Assembly: GCF_001687545.1 (NCBI RefSeq)
Contig: NZ_CP016545.1
Location: forward strand, 2,093,001-2,157,000
Length of the DNA: 64,000 bases
Origin: Paraurantiacibacter namhicola
GTDB taxonomy: Bacteria; Pseudomonadota; Alphaproteobacteria; Sphingomonadales; Sphingomonadaceae
Direction: 5' to 3'
The position numbers and the translations under genes were made by a program. Each line of letters opens with the position of its first letter. Position 1 is the stretch's first letter. This document shows, piece after piece, positions 17,131-26,337 of the stretch. The notes under the pieces are model-generated. The model saw nothing but the letters and a program-made list of their open reading frames with translations, was not told where the DNA came from and did no database searches.

Positions 17131-18402
17131 TCAGCGGCTGATGCGCAGCGCGTTGCTGCCCTGCTCCACCGTAAAGCCGCGCCCGCGGAGGGCGGCGGCA
17201 AGGCCGGACAGGCTGCCCTGGTAGGATACGCGCATGATCGAGGTGCCGCCCACGGCCATGGAGCTGACTGCAGCCGCGCGGACATTGGGCGTGCTGCGCA
17301 CAGCCGCCAGCGTCGCGGCAAAAGTGTCGGAATCCGGCGATGCGAATTGCACGACGTAAGAGACGACTTCCACCGGCTGATCCGGATCGGGCGCTTCGGA
17401 GGCGACCGGCGCATCGGGCGTTGCAGCAGGCTTGGGCCGTTCGGCCTCGCGCCGCGCGGCTTCCTCGCGCCGCGATGCTTCGAGCAGAGCCTGCACTTCG
17501 GGGCTGATGGAGACCTTCTGGCTGAGCAGTGAGGGATCGGGCCGCAGCGTGCCGTCCTGCAGCGCGCGGGTGAATATGGTGTCGAACCGCTTCAGCGCCT
17601 GCGCATACATGGCCGGGATCGCCGCTTCGTTCTTGGCCGTAAGCTCGAATTCGTCGAGGAAGGTATTGTCCGGGCCATAGCGCGCGGTGAAGGTGCCGGT
17701 GACCGGGCCACCGGGCCAGGACCGGCGCAGCTGCACCACCGGGATCAGCACATCGGCGGCGCTGAACTGGTCCAGGATCGTATTCCACCAGGTGCGACTG
17801 CGGCGGCCGGTCTGGCCGTAAGTCAGCAGCAGGCTCTCACCCCCCATCCCGGAGGGGCGGACATAGTCGATCGAGCTGCTTCCGGTCTGGAACTGCGCCC
17901 AGGCGCGCTGCCAACCGTTACGCCGTTCGAACATGGTCGCCGTACCGCCTTCGATCAGCACGGGCAGCGTCAACATCGGCGCGCTGCGCGAACGGCGACC
18001 CGTGGCGGAGCCCAATAGGCCGCCCGCACGCTGCCGGTCGAAAATGACGCCGAGCGTCGCAACATAGCGGCGCGGGCCGAGCTGTTCGCGCTCGATCACG
18101 ATGGCAGAAACCATACCGTTCAGTCGCGAATCGGGAATGGCAGGACCGCCCAGCTGCTTCCACGCCAGCCGCTGCGCTTCCTGCCAGCCCTTGTTGCGCG
18201 CGTCTTCCGGACTGTCGCCGGTCACATCCACCTCGATGCCCTGGACATCAATATCGGTGCTGCTGGCAACGGGGGGAATACCACGGTCTCCGGACACCTG
18301 CGCCCACAAGGCGGTAGCCGCCAGCGCCAGCGCAAACAGCACCGCCAGCCCGGCAATGCGGGCAGGGTTGCTGTGGCGAAGGAGGCGAGCGGTTCTTGTC
18401 AT
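17131..18402 (-). CDS. DUF2066 domain protein, exported
   Basis: A 423-residue protein of the DUF2066 family, of unknown function. The first 34 residues form a signal or anchor ([21 protein letters not shown]). The DUF2066 core follows, with [16 protein letters not shown] and a region ending [12 protein letters not shown]-like sequence. The C-terminal third has alanine/proline-rich linker sequence and a repeated short fold ([20 protein letters not shown]). The start at 18402 gives a clean signal peptide; the frame is open 32 codons further. Upstream of the HdaA-like gene with 8 bp between and divergent from purM. Confidence 0.85.
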   Translation of the reverse strand: MTRTARLLRHSNPARIAGLAVLFALALAATALWAQVSGDRGIPPVASSTDIDVQGIEVDVTGDSPEDARNKGWQEAQRLAWKQLGGPAIPDSRLNGMVSAIVIEREQLGPRRYVATLGVIFDRQRAGGLLGSATGRRSRSAPMLTLPVLIEGGTATMFERRNGWQRAWAQFQTGSSSIDYVRPSGMGGESLLLTYGQTGRRSRTWWNTILDQFSAADVLIPVVQLRRSWPGGPVTGTFTARYGPDNTFLDEFELTAKNEAAIPAMYAQALKRFDTIFTRALQDGTLRPDPSLLSQKVSISPEVQALLEASRREEAARREAERPKPAATPDAPVASEAPDPDQPVEVVSYVVQFASPDSDTFAATLAAVRSTPNVRAAAVSSMAVGGTSIMRVSYQGSLSGLAAALRGRGFTVEQGSNALRISR

Positions 18403-18472
18403 CGGGGAAATCGCCAGCCTTTTGCCCAAACCCCCATGGAAATCCAAGTGCGAATGCGCCAAGGCTGCGGAC

Positions 18473-19570
18473 ATGTCAGGGGACAGTGAAAAATACACCT
18501 ACGCCAAGGCGGGCGTGTCGATCGATGCCGGCAATGCGCTGGTGCGTGCCATCGGGCCGCTGGTGAAGGCCACGCGCCGCAGCGGTGCGGATGGCGATAT
18601 CGGCGGCTTCGGCGGCTTCTTCGATCCCAAGGCTGCAGGATACAAGGATCCGCTGCTGGTTGCCGGGAATGACGGCGTCGGCACGAAGCTCAAGCTGGCC
18701 ATCGACCATGACCGGCACGACACCGTCGGTATCGACCTCGTCGCCATGTGCGTGAACGATTTGATCGTGCAGGGTGCGGAGCCGCTGTTCTTCCTGGACT
18801 ATTTCGCCACCGGAAAGCTGGAGAACGGCGTTGCAGAGCGCGTGATCGCGGGCATTGCGGATGGCTGCAAGGAAGCGGGCTGCGCGCTGATCGGCGGAGA
18901 GACGGCGGAAATGCCGGGCATGTATGCGCCGGGCGATTACGACCTTGCAGGCTTCTGCGTCGGCGCGGTGGAGCGCGGCGAGCAACTGACCGGCGACGGC
19001 GTGAAGGCAGGCCAGGTCCTGCTGGGCCTCGCATCCTCCGGCGTGCATTCCAATGGCTTCTCGCTGGTGCGGCGGCTGGCGGAGGACAAGGCGTGGGACA
19101 TGACTGCCCCTGCCCCCTTCGATGGCGAGCGCTCGCTGCTCGATACGCTGGCCGAGCCGACACGCATTTACGTGAAGAGCCTGCTGCCTGTAATCCGCGA
19201 CGGATTGGTGGCAGCATTGGCACACATCACCGGCGGCGGCCTGCTGGAAAACCTCCCCCGCGTGCTGCCCGATGGGGCCCGTGCGATGGTGGATGCCGAT
19301 GCATGGCAGCAGCCCGGCCTGATGCGGTTCCTGCAGCAGCAGGGCAATATCGACCCGGCGGAAATGGCCCGCACCTTCAATTGCGGCGTCGGCATGGTGC
19401 TGGCAGTTGATGAGGCGAACGTCGCCGCGGTGACGGAGCGGCTGACCGAAGCTCGCGAAGAGGTGGTCCGGATCGGCCATATCGAGGCAGGCGAGAAGGG
19501 TTGCAGCGTCTCCGGCTCGGCAGGCACCTGGGGCGCCGATGCCGCCTGGAGCGCGCAGCACGATGGCTGA
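18473..19570 (+). CDS. purM: Phosphoribosylformylglycinamidine cyclo-ligase
   Basis: AIR synthetase closes FGAM to aminoimidazole ribotide with ATP, the fifth step of IMP synthesis. The 365-residue protein shows [41 protein letters not shown] and the [12 protein letters not shown] motif, all standard for PurM. The ATG at 18473 gives the expected start ([14 protein letters not shown]). The gene overlaps purN by 8 bases (ATGGCTGA), so the two are translationally coupled. Confidence 0.97.
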   Translation: MSGDSEKYTYAKAGVSIDAGNALVRAIGPLVKATRRSGADGDIGGFGGFFDPKAAGYKDPLLVAGNDGVGTKLKLAIDHDRHDTVGIDLVAMCVNDLIVQGAEPLFFLDYFATGKLENGVAERVIAGIADGCKEAGCALIGGETAEMPGMYAPGDYDLAGFCVGAVERGEQLTGDGVKAGQVLLGLASSGVHSNGFSLVRRLAEDKAWDMTAPAPFDGERSLLDTLAEPTRIYVKSLLPVIRDGLVAALAHITGGGLLENLPRVLPDGARAMVDADAWQQPGLMRFLQQQGNIDPAEMARTFNCGVGMVLAVDEANVAAVTERLTEAREEVVRIGHIEAGEKGCSVSGSAGTWGADAAWSAQHDG

Positions 19571-20531
19571 GACCCCGCGGGCCCGGATCGCCGTGCTGCT
19601 GTCCGGCACCGGCACCACGATGTCCGCGCTGCTGTTCCAGTCCCGCCTGCCGCAATGCCCCTATGAAATCGTGGCGGTCGGCAGCAACGATCCAACCGCA
19701 TTCGGCCTGAAGGTCGCCGCGGCCGAGGGGATCGCAACCTTTGCCCACCCCCATTCCGGCATGGCGCGCGAGGACCATGAGGCGCTGATGCAGGCCTCCC
19801 TGCACGAGCACGCGCCCGATTACGTGGCGCTGTGCGGTTACATGCGCATCCTGACGCCCGGCTTCGTCGACCAATGGGCCGGACGCATGGTCAACACCCA
19901 CCCCAGCCTGCTGCCCAAATACAAGGGCCTCGACACGCACCAGCGCGCCATCGACGCGGGCGACAGCCACGGCGGGTGCAGCGTGCATATCGTGACCGGG
20001 GAGCTGGATGATGGGCCGGTACTGGGCCAGCTGGCCGTGCCCATCCTGCCGGGCGAGGACGAGGCCAGCCTGCGCCGCCGCGTGCAGATGGCGGAATACC
20101 AGCTATACCCGCATTGCCTGGAAGAACTCGTTTCGCGCCCTTACCGGGCGGACTGGCTGCTGGAGCGGGTGCGCGCAATCGCGCTCGCCCTGCCCGAGGC
20201 CGAAGAGCGCGAGAGCCACGGCGCGCCCGCTTTCCACACCGGCGGCAAGAGCGGCAAGTTCTTCGCCCATTTCAGCGAAACGCATCATGGCAGCGAGCAC
20301 ATCGCCGTATTGGTGAAAGTGTCCGGCCAGGACGAGCTGGCAACGCTGGTGGAGCAGTTCCCGAAGACGTGGTTCAAGCCAGCCTATTACGGGGCGAGCG
20401 GCTGGGCCGGATTGATCCTCAACCGCGCAGATACGGACTGGGAGCATGTGGCGGAGTGGATGCACCGCAGCTGGGCAGGCGTCGCGCCGAAACGGCTGGC
20501 GGGCCTGCAGCGCGCAGCGGAGCAGTTCTAG
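19563..20531 (+). CDS. purN: PurN fused to a MmcQ/YjbR-like domain
   Basis: Residues 1-about 195 are glycinamide ribonucleotide formyltransferase, which uses 10-formyl-THF to formylate GAR. Visible motifs are [28 protein letters not shown] (active-site Asn and His) and [11 protein letters not shown] (catalytic Asp). At 322 residues it is over 100 longer than ordinary PurN. The extra C-terminal part (about 200-320) resembles MmcQ/YjbR proteins: [36 protein letters not shown] and WFKPAYYG. No stop or frameshift separates the halves, so it is a true fusion. It follows purM with an 8-base overlap and its TAG overlaps the stop of the convergent NTF2-like gene. Confidence 0.93.
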   Translation: MAETPRARIAVLLSGTGTTMSALLFQSRLPQCPYEIVAVGSNDPTAFGLKVAAAEGIATFAHPHSGMAREDHEALMQASLHEHAPDYVALCGYMRILTPGFVDQWAGRMVNTHPSLLPKYKGLDTHQRAIDAGDSHGGCSVHIVTGELDDGPVLGQLAVPILPGEDEASLRRRVQMAEYQLYPHCLEELVSRPYRADWLLERVRAIALALPEAEERESHGAPAFHTGGKSGKFFAHFSETHHGSEHIAVLVKVSGQDELATLVEQFPKTWFKPAYYGASGWAGLILNRADTDWEHVAEWMHRSWAGVAPKRLAGLQRAAEQF

Positions 20532-20947
20532 CCGGCAGCTGCCTGCTGGGGCACGAAATTGACCAGCCGCTGCTTCGCGCTGGCGACGTAATTCTCAAGG
20601 AACTGCACGCGCCCGCGCCGCACGACCATGCGCCACAGCGCCTCGGACGTGAAATCGGGGTTAGAGGAGCTTGTCTGCCCGTGCATCACGACATTTTCGC
20701 CGGTCACGTCGTACCGGTCGATGTCCAGCGTGAAGTCCGGCGCGGCGGCGACCAGCGCTTTCACTGCGGTGACAAATTCATCGCAGCCTTCGACCCGGCT
20801 GCCCTCGCCATCGACGAATACGAAGCGCTTGCCGCACAGCGTGCCCAGCGCCTCGTAATCGCGGGCGTTGGTCGCACGAATGACTTCATGCGCCAGCTCC
20901 AGCGGCGAAAGGCGATTAAAGCCGAAGATTCCCCCCAACAGATCCAT
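20528..20947 (-). CDS. NTF2/SnoaL-like protein
   Basis: A 139-residue protein with the nuclear-transport-factor-2 fold (cone-shaped alpha+beta barrel) used by many small enzymes and binding proteins. Seen: LELAHEVIRATNARDYEAL, FVFVDGEGSRVEGCDEF, and a C-terminal strand region FTSEALWRMVVRRGRVQFLE. No catalytic residues identify a reaction. Its stop shares the tetranucleotide CTAG with the purN stop on the other strand. The ATG at 20947 gives a short N-terminus MDLLGGIFGFNRLS. Confidence 0.72.
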   Translation of the reverse strand: MDLLGGIFGFNRLSPLELAHEVIRATNARDYEALGTLCGKRFVFVDGEGSRVEGCDEFVTAVKALVAAAPDFTLDIDRYDVTGENVVMHGQTSSSNPDFTSEALWRMVVRRGRVQFLENYVASAKQRLVNFVPQQAAAG

Positions 20948-21011
20948 GCGCCGCTTATCGCATGAAATGATGACACTTCAAAAACTTGGCGCTTTGCTAC
21001 ACAACAAACAT

Positions 21012-21048
21012 CAAAAGGGCTGCCGTGCAGAAAGCAGGGCAGCCCTTT
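21012..21048 (-). terminator. Intrinsic terminator after ndk
   Basis: A perfect 11-bp inverted repeat, AAAGGGCTGCC (21014-21024) and GGCAGCCCTTT (21038-21048), with a 13-base loop. Read on the minus strand it follows the ndk stop by 25 bases and is followed by T-rich sequence (TTTTGATGTTTGTTG), as expected for a rho-independent terminator. Confidence 0.85.
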
Positions 21049-21073
21049 CGTGATTCAAAGATGAAAGAATCGG

Positions 21074-21496
21074 TCAGCCGACGATTTCATCTTCGTTGAA
21101 GAAGAAGTCGATTTCGATCTTCGCGTTCTCGTCCGAATCGGAACCGTGGACCGTGTTGGCCTCAATCGATTCGGCGTAGGTCTTGCGGATCGTGCCTTCT
21201 TCGGCGTCGGCCGGGTTGGTCGCACCCATCACGTCGCGGTTGCGCTTCACGGCGTCTTCGCCTTCCAGCACCTGCACCACCACCGGGCCGCTGGTCATGA
21301 ATTCGACCAGTTCGCCGTAGAACGGGCGTTCCTTGTGGACTTCGTAGAAGCCGCCAGCCTGGTCTTCCGTCATGTGGATGCGCTTGGAAGCGACGACGCG
21401 CAGGCCGGCGTCTTCCAGCATCTTGGTGACGGCGCCGGTCAGGTTGCGGCGCGTGGCATCGGGCTTGATGATCGAGAAAGTGCGGGTAACCGCCAT
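21074..21496 (-). CDS. ndk: Nucleoside diphosphate kinase
   Basis: Transfers the gamma phosphate between nucleoside triphosphates and diphosphates through a phospho-histidine. The 140-residue product has the family length. The active-site histidine is in NTVHGSDS, preceded by [14 protein letters not shown]; the N-terminus is [15 protein letters not shown]. Last gene of the pepA-DUF2256-holC-ndk run on the minus strand and followed by a clear terminator. Confidence 0.97.
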   Translation of the reverse strand: MAVTRTFSIIKPDATRRNLTGAVTKMLEDAGLRVVASKRIHMTEDQAGGFYEVHKERPFYGELVEFMTSGPVVVQVLEGEDAVKRNRDVMGATNPADAEEGTIRKTYAESIEANTVHGSDSDENAKIEIDFFFNEDEIVG

Positions 21497-21587
21497 GGGG
21501 AATTCCTTCGGATGTAGGGGTAAACAGATTGCGCGCGCCCCTAGCGCCGCGCCGCGAGATGGGCAAGTGCGGTGACGGTTACCGGAC

Positions 21588-22031
21588 TCAGGGCCCCTCG
21601 CGCCATTTGCTGCCGTCCTGCAGCCAGAAATGGCGGTCCGGCGTGTCTTCCCGCTCCCCCAGCATGCGCCAGCAGGCCCGCGCCCCGTCCAGTGCACTTT
21701 CGCCAAAGATCAGGAAGGCGCGCTCGAAAGCAAAGGCCTCGTCGCGCCAGGCTCCATCGGCCAGCAGGATGAAGCGTGCCTCGTTTTCCGCCTCGCAGGA
21801 CATGGACAGCAGCAGCGGCTGGCGCGCGGCATGCGGCTCGCCGGCGCGGCCATGGGCCAGGAAGGCATCGGGCAGCATTTCCCACAGCGCCTTGTCGATG
21901 CGATCGATCTGCTCGGCATCGCCGGACACCACCAGCGCCCGCTCGCCCGCATTCTTCGTGGCACGCGCGATCAGCGGGACGACGCGCTCCGCCGGATCGC
22001 GGCTGAGCTGGTAGAAATCGACGCGCTTCAC
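21588..22031 (-). CDS. holC: DNA polymerase III chi subunit
   Basis: A 147-residue HolC-family protein; chi links the clamp loader to single-strand binding protein. It shows [13 protein letters not shown] at the start, an [19 protein letters not shown] stretch and [20 protein letters not shown]-type sequence in the second half. It begins with GTG at 22031, overlapping the stop of the DUF2256 gene in a GTGA junction. The pepA-holC pairing is common in proteobacteria, which supports the call. Confidence 0.88.
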   Translation of the reverse strand: MKRVDFYQLSRDPAERVVPLIARATKNAGERALVVSGDAEQIDRIDKALWEMLPDAFLAHGRAGEPHAARQPLLLSMSCEAENEARFILLADGAWRDEAFAFERAFLIFGESALDGARACWRMLGEREDTPDRHFWLQDGSKWREGP

Positions 22032-22198
22032 GAGGCTGCTCCGTCAGCCTTGGCCGCACCCTTGTTGCGGCGGCATTTTTCGGAACAGTATTTCACCTCG
22101 TCCCAGTCCTTCGCCCATTTCTTGCGCCAGGCGAACGGCAGGCCGCATGTCATGCAGGTCTTTTCGGGCAGGTCGCCCTTGCGCCGCATGCGGGCCAT
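22028..22198 (-). CDS. DUF2256 small zinc-ribbon protein
   Basis: A 56-residue protein of the DUF2256 family, function unknown. Four cysteines are spaced C15-x2-C18 and C38-x3-C42, a likely zinc ribbon (KTCMTCG and KYCSEKCR). The segment between, PFAWRKKWAKDWDEVKYC, is the family hallmark. The ATG at 22198 follows GGGAGGACTGGC, a strong ribosome site. It sits between pepA (24 bp upstream) and holC (GTGA overlap), so it is co-translated with both. Confidence 0.88.
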   Translation of the reverse strand: MARMRRKGDLPEKTCMTCGLPFAWRKKWAKDWDEVKYCSEKCRRNKGAAKADGAAS

Positions 22199-22222
22199 GC
22201 CAGTCCTCCCGCGCCCGTTGCC

Positions 22223-23683
22223 TCAGGCTTCCAGATTGTCGCGGACGTAACGGTCCATCAGGCGCACGCCGAAACCGGTTGCGCCCTTGTCCCAGGTCGC
22301 CCCGGCCTTGTCGGCAAAAACCATGCCGGCAATGTCACAATGCGCCCACGGCGTGTCATCCTCGATGAAACGCTGGAGGTACTGCGCCGCCGTGATGGAG
22401 CCTGCGCCGCGCGGGCCGACATTCTTCATGTCGGCGATCGGGCTGTCGATCAGCTTATCGTAAGCGGGCGACAACGGGAAGCGCCACATCTTGTCGCCGG
22501 TCGACTTGCCCGCTTCCAGCAGCTTTCCGGCCAGCCCATCGTCGTTCGAGAACAGCCCGCCATACTCATTGCCGAGCGAGATGATGATCGCGCCCGTCAG
22601 CGTGGCGAAATCGACGATGGCAGCGGGCTTGAATTCGCGCTGCGCCCAGGTCAGCGCGTCGCACAGCACCAGGCGGCCTTCGGCATCGGTGTTGATGACT
22701 TCCACCGTCTGGCCGGACAGCGTGGTGACCACGTCACCGGGACGCTGCGCATTGGCATCGGGCATGTTTTCGACCAGCCCGCAGATGCCGATGACATTGG
22801 CACCGGCCTTGCGCGTGGCGAGGCCGAGCATGGCACCTGCCACGGCGCCTGCGCCGCCCATGTCCCACTTCATGTCTTCCATGCCCTGCGGCGGCTTCAG
22901 CGAGATACCGCCGGTGTCGAAGGTGACACCCTTTCCGACGAAGATGGTGGGCTTCTCGCCCTCCTTGCCGCCCATCCATTTGATGACCAGCAGGCGCGCA
23001 TCGCGCACGGAGCCCTGCGACACACCGCACAGTGCGCCCATGCCCATTTCGCGCATCTCGTCTTCGGTCAGGAAGCTGATTTCCGCGCCCGTCCCCTCGA
23101 AACGCTGCTGGCAGCGCTCCACGAAGCTTTCCGGATAGATGATGTTGGCCGGTTCGGTGACCAGCTCCTTCGTGAAAGCGATGCCGGTGGCGAGGCCCTC
23201 TTCCTTTTCCCATGCAGCCTGCGTGCCTTCGGGCGCGCCGGTCACGACCGCCCGCTCAAGGGATATCTTCTGCTCGTCCTTCAGTTTCGTGCGGTAGGCA
23301 TCATGCCCCCAAGACCGCAGCTGCATGCCCAGCAGGAAGGCGGCTGCCTCGTCTGCGGACAGGCCGCTGCCGGAAAGGTCCACACCGACAGCTTCCTCGC
23401 CGCTGCGCAGGTATTTGCCGACCAGCGCCGCGCCCGCTTTTTCAAGCGCGCTCTCGCGATTGTCCTTGTCCGCATCGCCGATGCCCACCAGCGCATGACG
23501 CTTCACCTGATCACCAGCCTCTGCAAAGCTTTCGAACACCTGGCCGGTCTTGCCGCTGAAGCGCGCAGCCTTGGCGCCTTCGCGCACTGCGGCGGGCGCA
23601 TCGCCCGGCATCGCGTCCTTGGCAACCGGCGCGGCGTGCAGGCGAATGGACTGGTCGAGCGTATCGGCGAAGGTAATCTGCAT
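22223..23683 (-). CDS. pepA: Leucyl aminopeptidase (M17)
   Basis: A 486-residue cytosolic metallo-aminopeptidase that removes N-terminal residues from peptides. The C-terminal catalytic domain carries GKGVTFDTGGISLKP (metal-ligand Lys and Asp), KWDMGGAGAV and the M17 signature NTDAEGRLVLCDAL. Length and order match the family. First gene of the minus-strand run towards ndk; divergent from lptD with 95 bp between. Confidence 0.96.
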   Translation of the reverse strand: MQITFADTLDQSIRLHAAPVAKDAMPGDAPAAVREGAKAARFSGKTGQVFESFAEAGDQVKRHALVGIGDADKDNRESALEKAGAALVGKYLRSGEEAVGVDLSGSGLSADEAAAFLLGMQLRSWGHDAYRTKLKDEQKISLERAVVTGAPEGTQAAWEKEEGLATGIAFTKELVTEPANIIYPESFVERCQQRFEGTGAEISFLTEDEMREMGMGALCGVSQGSVRDARLLVIKWMGGKEGEKPTIFVGKGVTFDTGGISLKPPQGMEDMKWDMGGAGAVAGAMLGLATRKAGANVIGICGLVENMPDANAQRPGDVVTTLSGQTVEVINTDAEGRLVLCDALTWAQREFKPAAIVDFATLTGAIIISLGNEYGGLFSNDDGLAGKLLEAGKSTGDKMWRFPLSPAYDKLIDSPIADMKNVGPRGAGSITAAQYLQRFIEDDTPWAHCDIAGMVFADKAGATWDKGATGFGVRLMDRYVRDNLEA

Positions 23684-23778
23684 GGGTTCTCCGGATGATA
23701 TGGTGCGGGCCGCAGCGCGTCGGCACGGCGCGTATTTGCTGCGTTGCAGTTAGGCGCGGGCGGTGCGATAGGCAAGCC

Positions 23779-26166
23779 ATGCTCCCTGCGCCGCAGTCCG
23801 TATTGCCTACCCCGGCCAGCCGCTTCCTGTCGCTGCGCGATCGCGCGGTGGTCAGCGCATGGGCGATGGCCGCAGCCTCCCTTGCCCTGCCCACGCTGGC
23901 AGCTGCGCAGGATGGCGGCGAAGCGCCGGGCATAGAGACCGCGCAGGAACAGGTGCAGGACGATCCCCTGTCTCCTGAAGCGGCCGAAATCGCCGGGCAG
24001 GACAGCGCACAAGATGCGCCCGTGCAGGACCCTCCCCCGCCGGAATTCAACGCCGCGGGCGAACGGCTGATCGCCTTTGAGGCGAACGAGCTTGCCTATG
24101 ATGACAACTCCGACACCGTGTCGGCCACCGGTGACGTTCTGCTGCAGAGCGGCGACCAGTCGGTGCGTGCGGATGCGGTGACCTGGGAGCGTGCCAGCGG
24201 CGTGATCGTCGCCACCGGGAATGTCCGCTTCGTGGACCAGGACGGCAACCAGATCTTCACCGAGCGGCTGGAGCTGACCGACGAACTGCGCGCCGGGGCG
24301 ATGGAAAACCTGCTGCTGGCCTTCCGCGAAGGCGGCCGGCTGGCGGCGGTCGAGGCGCGCCGGCTGGACGATGGCGCGATAGAACTGGACCGCGCGGTCT
24401 ATTCCGGCTGCGCAGTGGAGGATTCCGAGGGCTGCCCCAAGCGCCCCAGTTGGCGGATCACGGCTGAGCGGGTGACTTACGACCCGGAAACCAAGCGCAT
24501 CACCTTCTCGGGCGCATGGTTCGAGCTTTTCGGCCGGCGCATCCTGCCGCTCGCCGGGCTTAGCCTGCGCGCAGACGGGCAGGCGGAATCCGGCTTCCTG
24601 ATCCCGGACATCGGATACAGCGCGTCCAACGGCTTCGAACTGTCGGGATCCTATTACAAGCGGCTGGCCGAAAACCGCGACCTGCTGCTGTCAGCCTATG
24701 TCTTCACCCAGGCCGCGCCCATGGTGAGCGCGCAATACCGCGAGCTGACGGAGCGCGGGGCCTATCAGGTCACAGCCTATGCCACTTACGGCTCGCGCAT
24801 CCCGCTCGGTTCCGCCACCGCGCAGGAAGAGAGCAATTTTCGCGGCTACATCTTCGCCAATGGCAAATGGCAGCTGGACCCTCAATGGAGCGTGACCGCC
24901 TCCGTCCGCCTGGCCAGTGACCGCACCTTCCTGCGCCGTTACGACATCAGCCGCGACGACCGCCTGCGCTCGCATGTCGCGGTGGAGCGGATCGACGACA
25001 GCAGCTACTTCGTGATGGAAGGCTGGGCCACGCAGCTGCTGCTGGTTCCCAGCGCGCAGGGGCAGGTGCCGCTGGCGCTGCCGGTGATCGATTACCGCCG
25101 CCGCATGCCCGGGCCGCTTCCGGGTTCACGGCTGGAACTGCAGGCCAATACGCTGGGCATCTGGCGGGCCGACGGGCAGGATACGCAGCGCGCCTTCGCC
25201 CGCGCAAAGTTCGACATCAGCCGCATCACGCCGCTTGGACAGGAAGTCACCTTCACCGCGCTGGCCCGCGGCGATGTCTATCATACGGACGATGTCTTCA
25301 GCACGCAGACGGCGGCCTATCGCGGGGAGCCGGGCTGGCAAACACGCGCCGTGGCCATCGCAGCCGTGGATGTGCGCTGGCCCTTTTTGGGCGAGGCATT
25401 TGGCGGCACGCAGGTCATCACCCCGCGCGTGCAGCTGGTCGCCAGCCCGCCGATCCGCAACCTTGCCATCCCCAACGAAGATGCGCGCGCCATCGACCTG
25501 GAGGATTCCAACCTCTTCGCGCTGAACCGCTTCCCCGGATATGACCGGGTGGAGGACGGCGTACGCCTCACTTACGGCTTCGACTGGCAGATCAACCTGC
25601 CCGGCCTGCGGATCGAGACCACGCTTGGCCAGTCATACCGCCTGACAGAGGAACCGACGTTGTTCCCGGACGGCACCGGCCTGACCGACCAGTTCAGCGA
25701 CTTCGTGGGCCGCACGAACGTGCGTTACCGCGATTTCCTGTCCGTCACCCACTCCTTCCGCCTGGACAAGGATTCGCTGCAGGTCCGCCGCAACGAATTC
25801 AATGCCACCATCGGCAGCGACAGCACTTATCTGACGGTTGGCTATCTGCGGCTTAACCGCAATATCGATCGCAGTTTCGAGGACCTTCAGGACCGCGAGG
25901 AAGTGCGCTTCGGCGGGCGTGTTGCCTTTGCCAATTACTGGTCGGTCTTCGGGTCGGCCGTCATCAACCTGACCGACCGGGATGAGGATCCCAGCTTTAC
26001 GGCCGACGGCTTCGAGCCGCTGCGTACGCGGCTTGGCATCGGATATGCGGACGATTGCCTCGAATTCGGCATCAGCTGGCGGCGCGATTACATCTCCGTC
26101 GCCGATGCGGAGGAAGGCAATTCCTTCCGCGTGTATTTCAGCATCAGCAACCTCGGCTTCCGCTAG
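23779..26166 (+). CDS. lptD: LPS-assembly protein LptD
   Basis: Outer-membrane translocon that inserts lipopolysaccharide into the outer leaflet with LptE. The 795-residue precursor has a signal sequence (ending LALPTLAAAQ), an acidic glutamine-rich linker, an OstA-like jellyroll (about residues 90-230: IAFEANELAYDDNSDTVSA and GDVLLQSGDQSVRADAV), and the LptD beta-barrel (ISRITPLGQEVTF, YGFDWQINLPGLR, ending FSISNLGFR). The start at 23779 gives the signal peptide. The lptD-surA-pdxA-rsmA order is conserved in many proteobacteria. Confidence 0.95.
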   Translation: MLPAPQSVLPTPASRFLSLRDRAVVSAWAMAAASLALPTLAAAQDGGEAPGIETAQEQVQDDPLSPEAAEIAGQDSAQDAPVQDPPPPEFNAAGERLIAFEANELAYDDNSDTVSATGDVLLQSGDQSVRADAVTWERASGVIVATGNVRFVDQDGNQIFTERLELTDELRAGAMENLLLAFREGGRLAAVEARRLDDGAIELDRAVYSGCAVEDSEGCPKRPSWRITAERVTYDPETKRITFSGAWFELFGRRILPLAGLSLRADGQAESGFLIPDIGYSASNGFELSGSYYKRLAENRDLLLSAYVFTQAAPMVSAQYRELTERGAYQVTAYATYGSRIPLGSATAQEESNFRGYIFANGKWQLDPQWSVTASVRLASDRTFLRRYDISRDDRLRSHVAVERIDDSSYFVMEGWATQLLLVPSAQGQVPLALPVIDYRRRMPGPLPGSRLELQANTLGIWRADGQDTQRAFARAKFDISRITPLGQEVTFTALARGDVYHTDDVFSTQTAAYRGEPGWQTRAVAIAAVDVRWPFLGEAFGGTQVITPRVQLVASPPIRNLAIPNEDARAIDLEDSNLFALNRFPGYDRVEDGVRLTYGFDWQINLPGLRIETTLGQSYRLTEEPTLFPDGTGLTDQFSDFVGRTNVRYRDFLSVTHSFRLDKDSLQVRRNEFNATIGSDSTYLTVGYLRLNRNIDRSFEDLQDREEVRFGGRVAFANYWSVFGSAVINLTDRDEDPSFTADGFEPLRTRLGIGYADDCLEFGISWRRDYISVADAEEGNSFRVYFSISNLGFR

Positions 26167-26337
26167 GGCGCAGCGCCAGCGGAAATTGCGGGGCGGGCAA
26201 TTGGCAGCGGGCGCGATTGGCGCTATCAGCGCGGGGCAACATGTCTTGCTAAGCCTGTGTTCAGCAGGATGGCGGCATCCGGGATCCATATCGGGGCACG
26301 CGATTACAATGCGGCCCGGCAGAAACAGGTGAGAAAA

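Noticed and set aside
17123-17788. N-terminal extension of the HdaA-like frame to 425 codons
   Set aside because: The extension lies inside the DUF2066 gene in another frame; the DnaA-like sequence begins at 17122.
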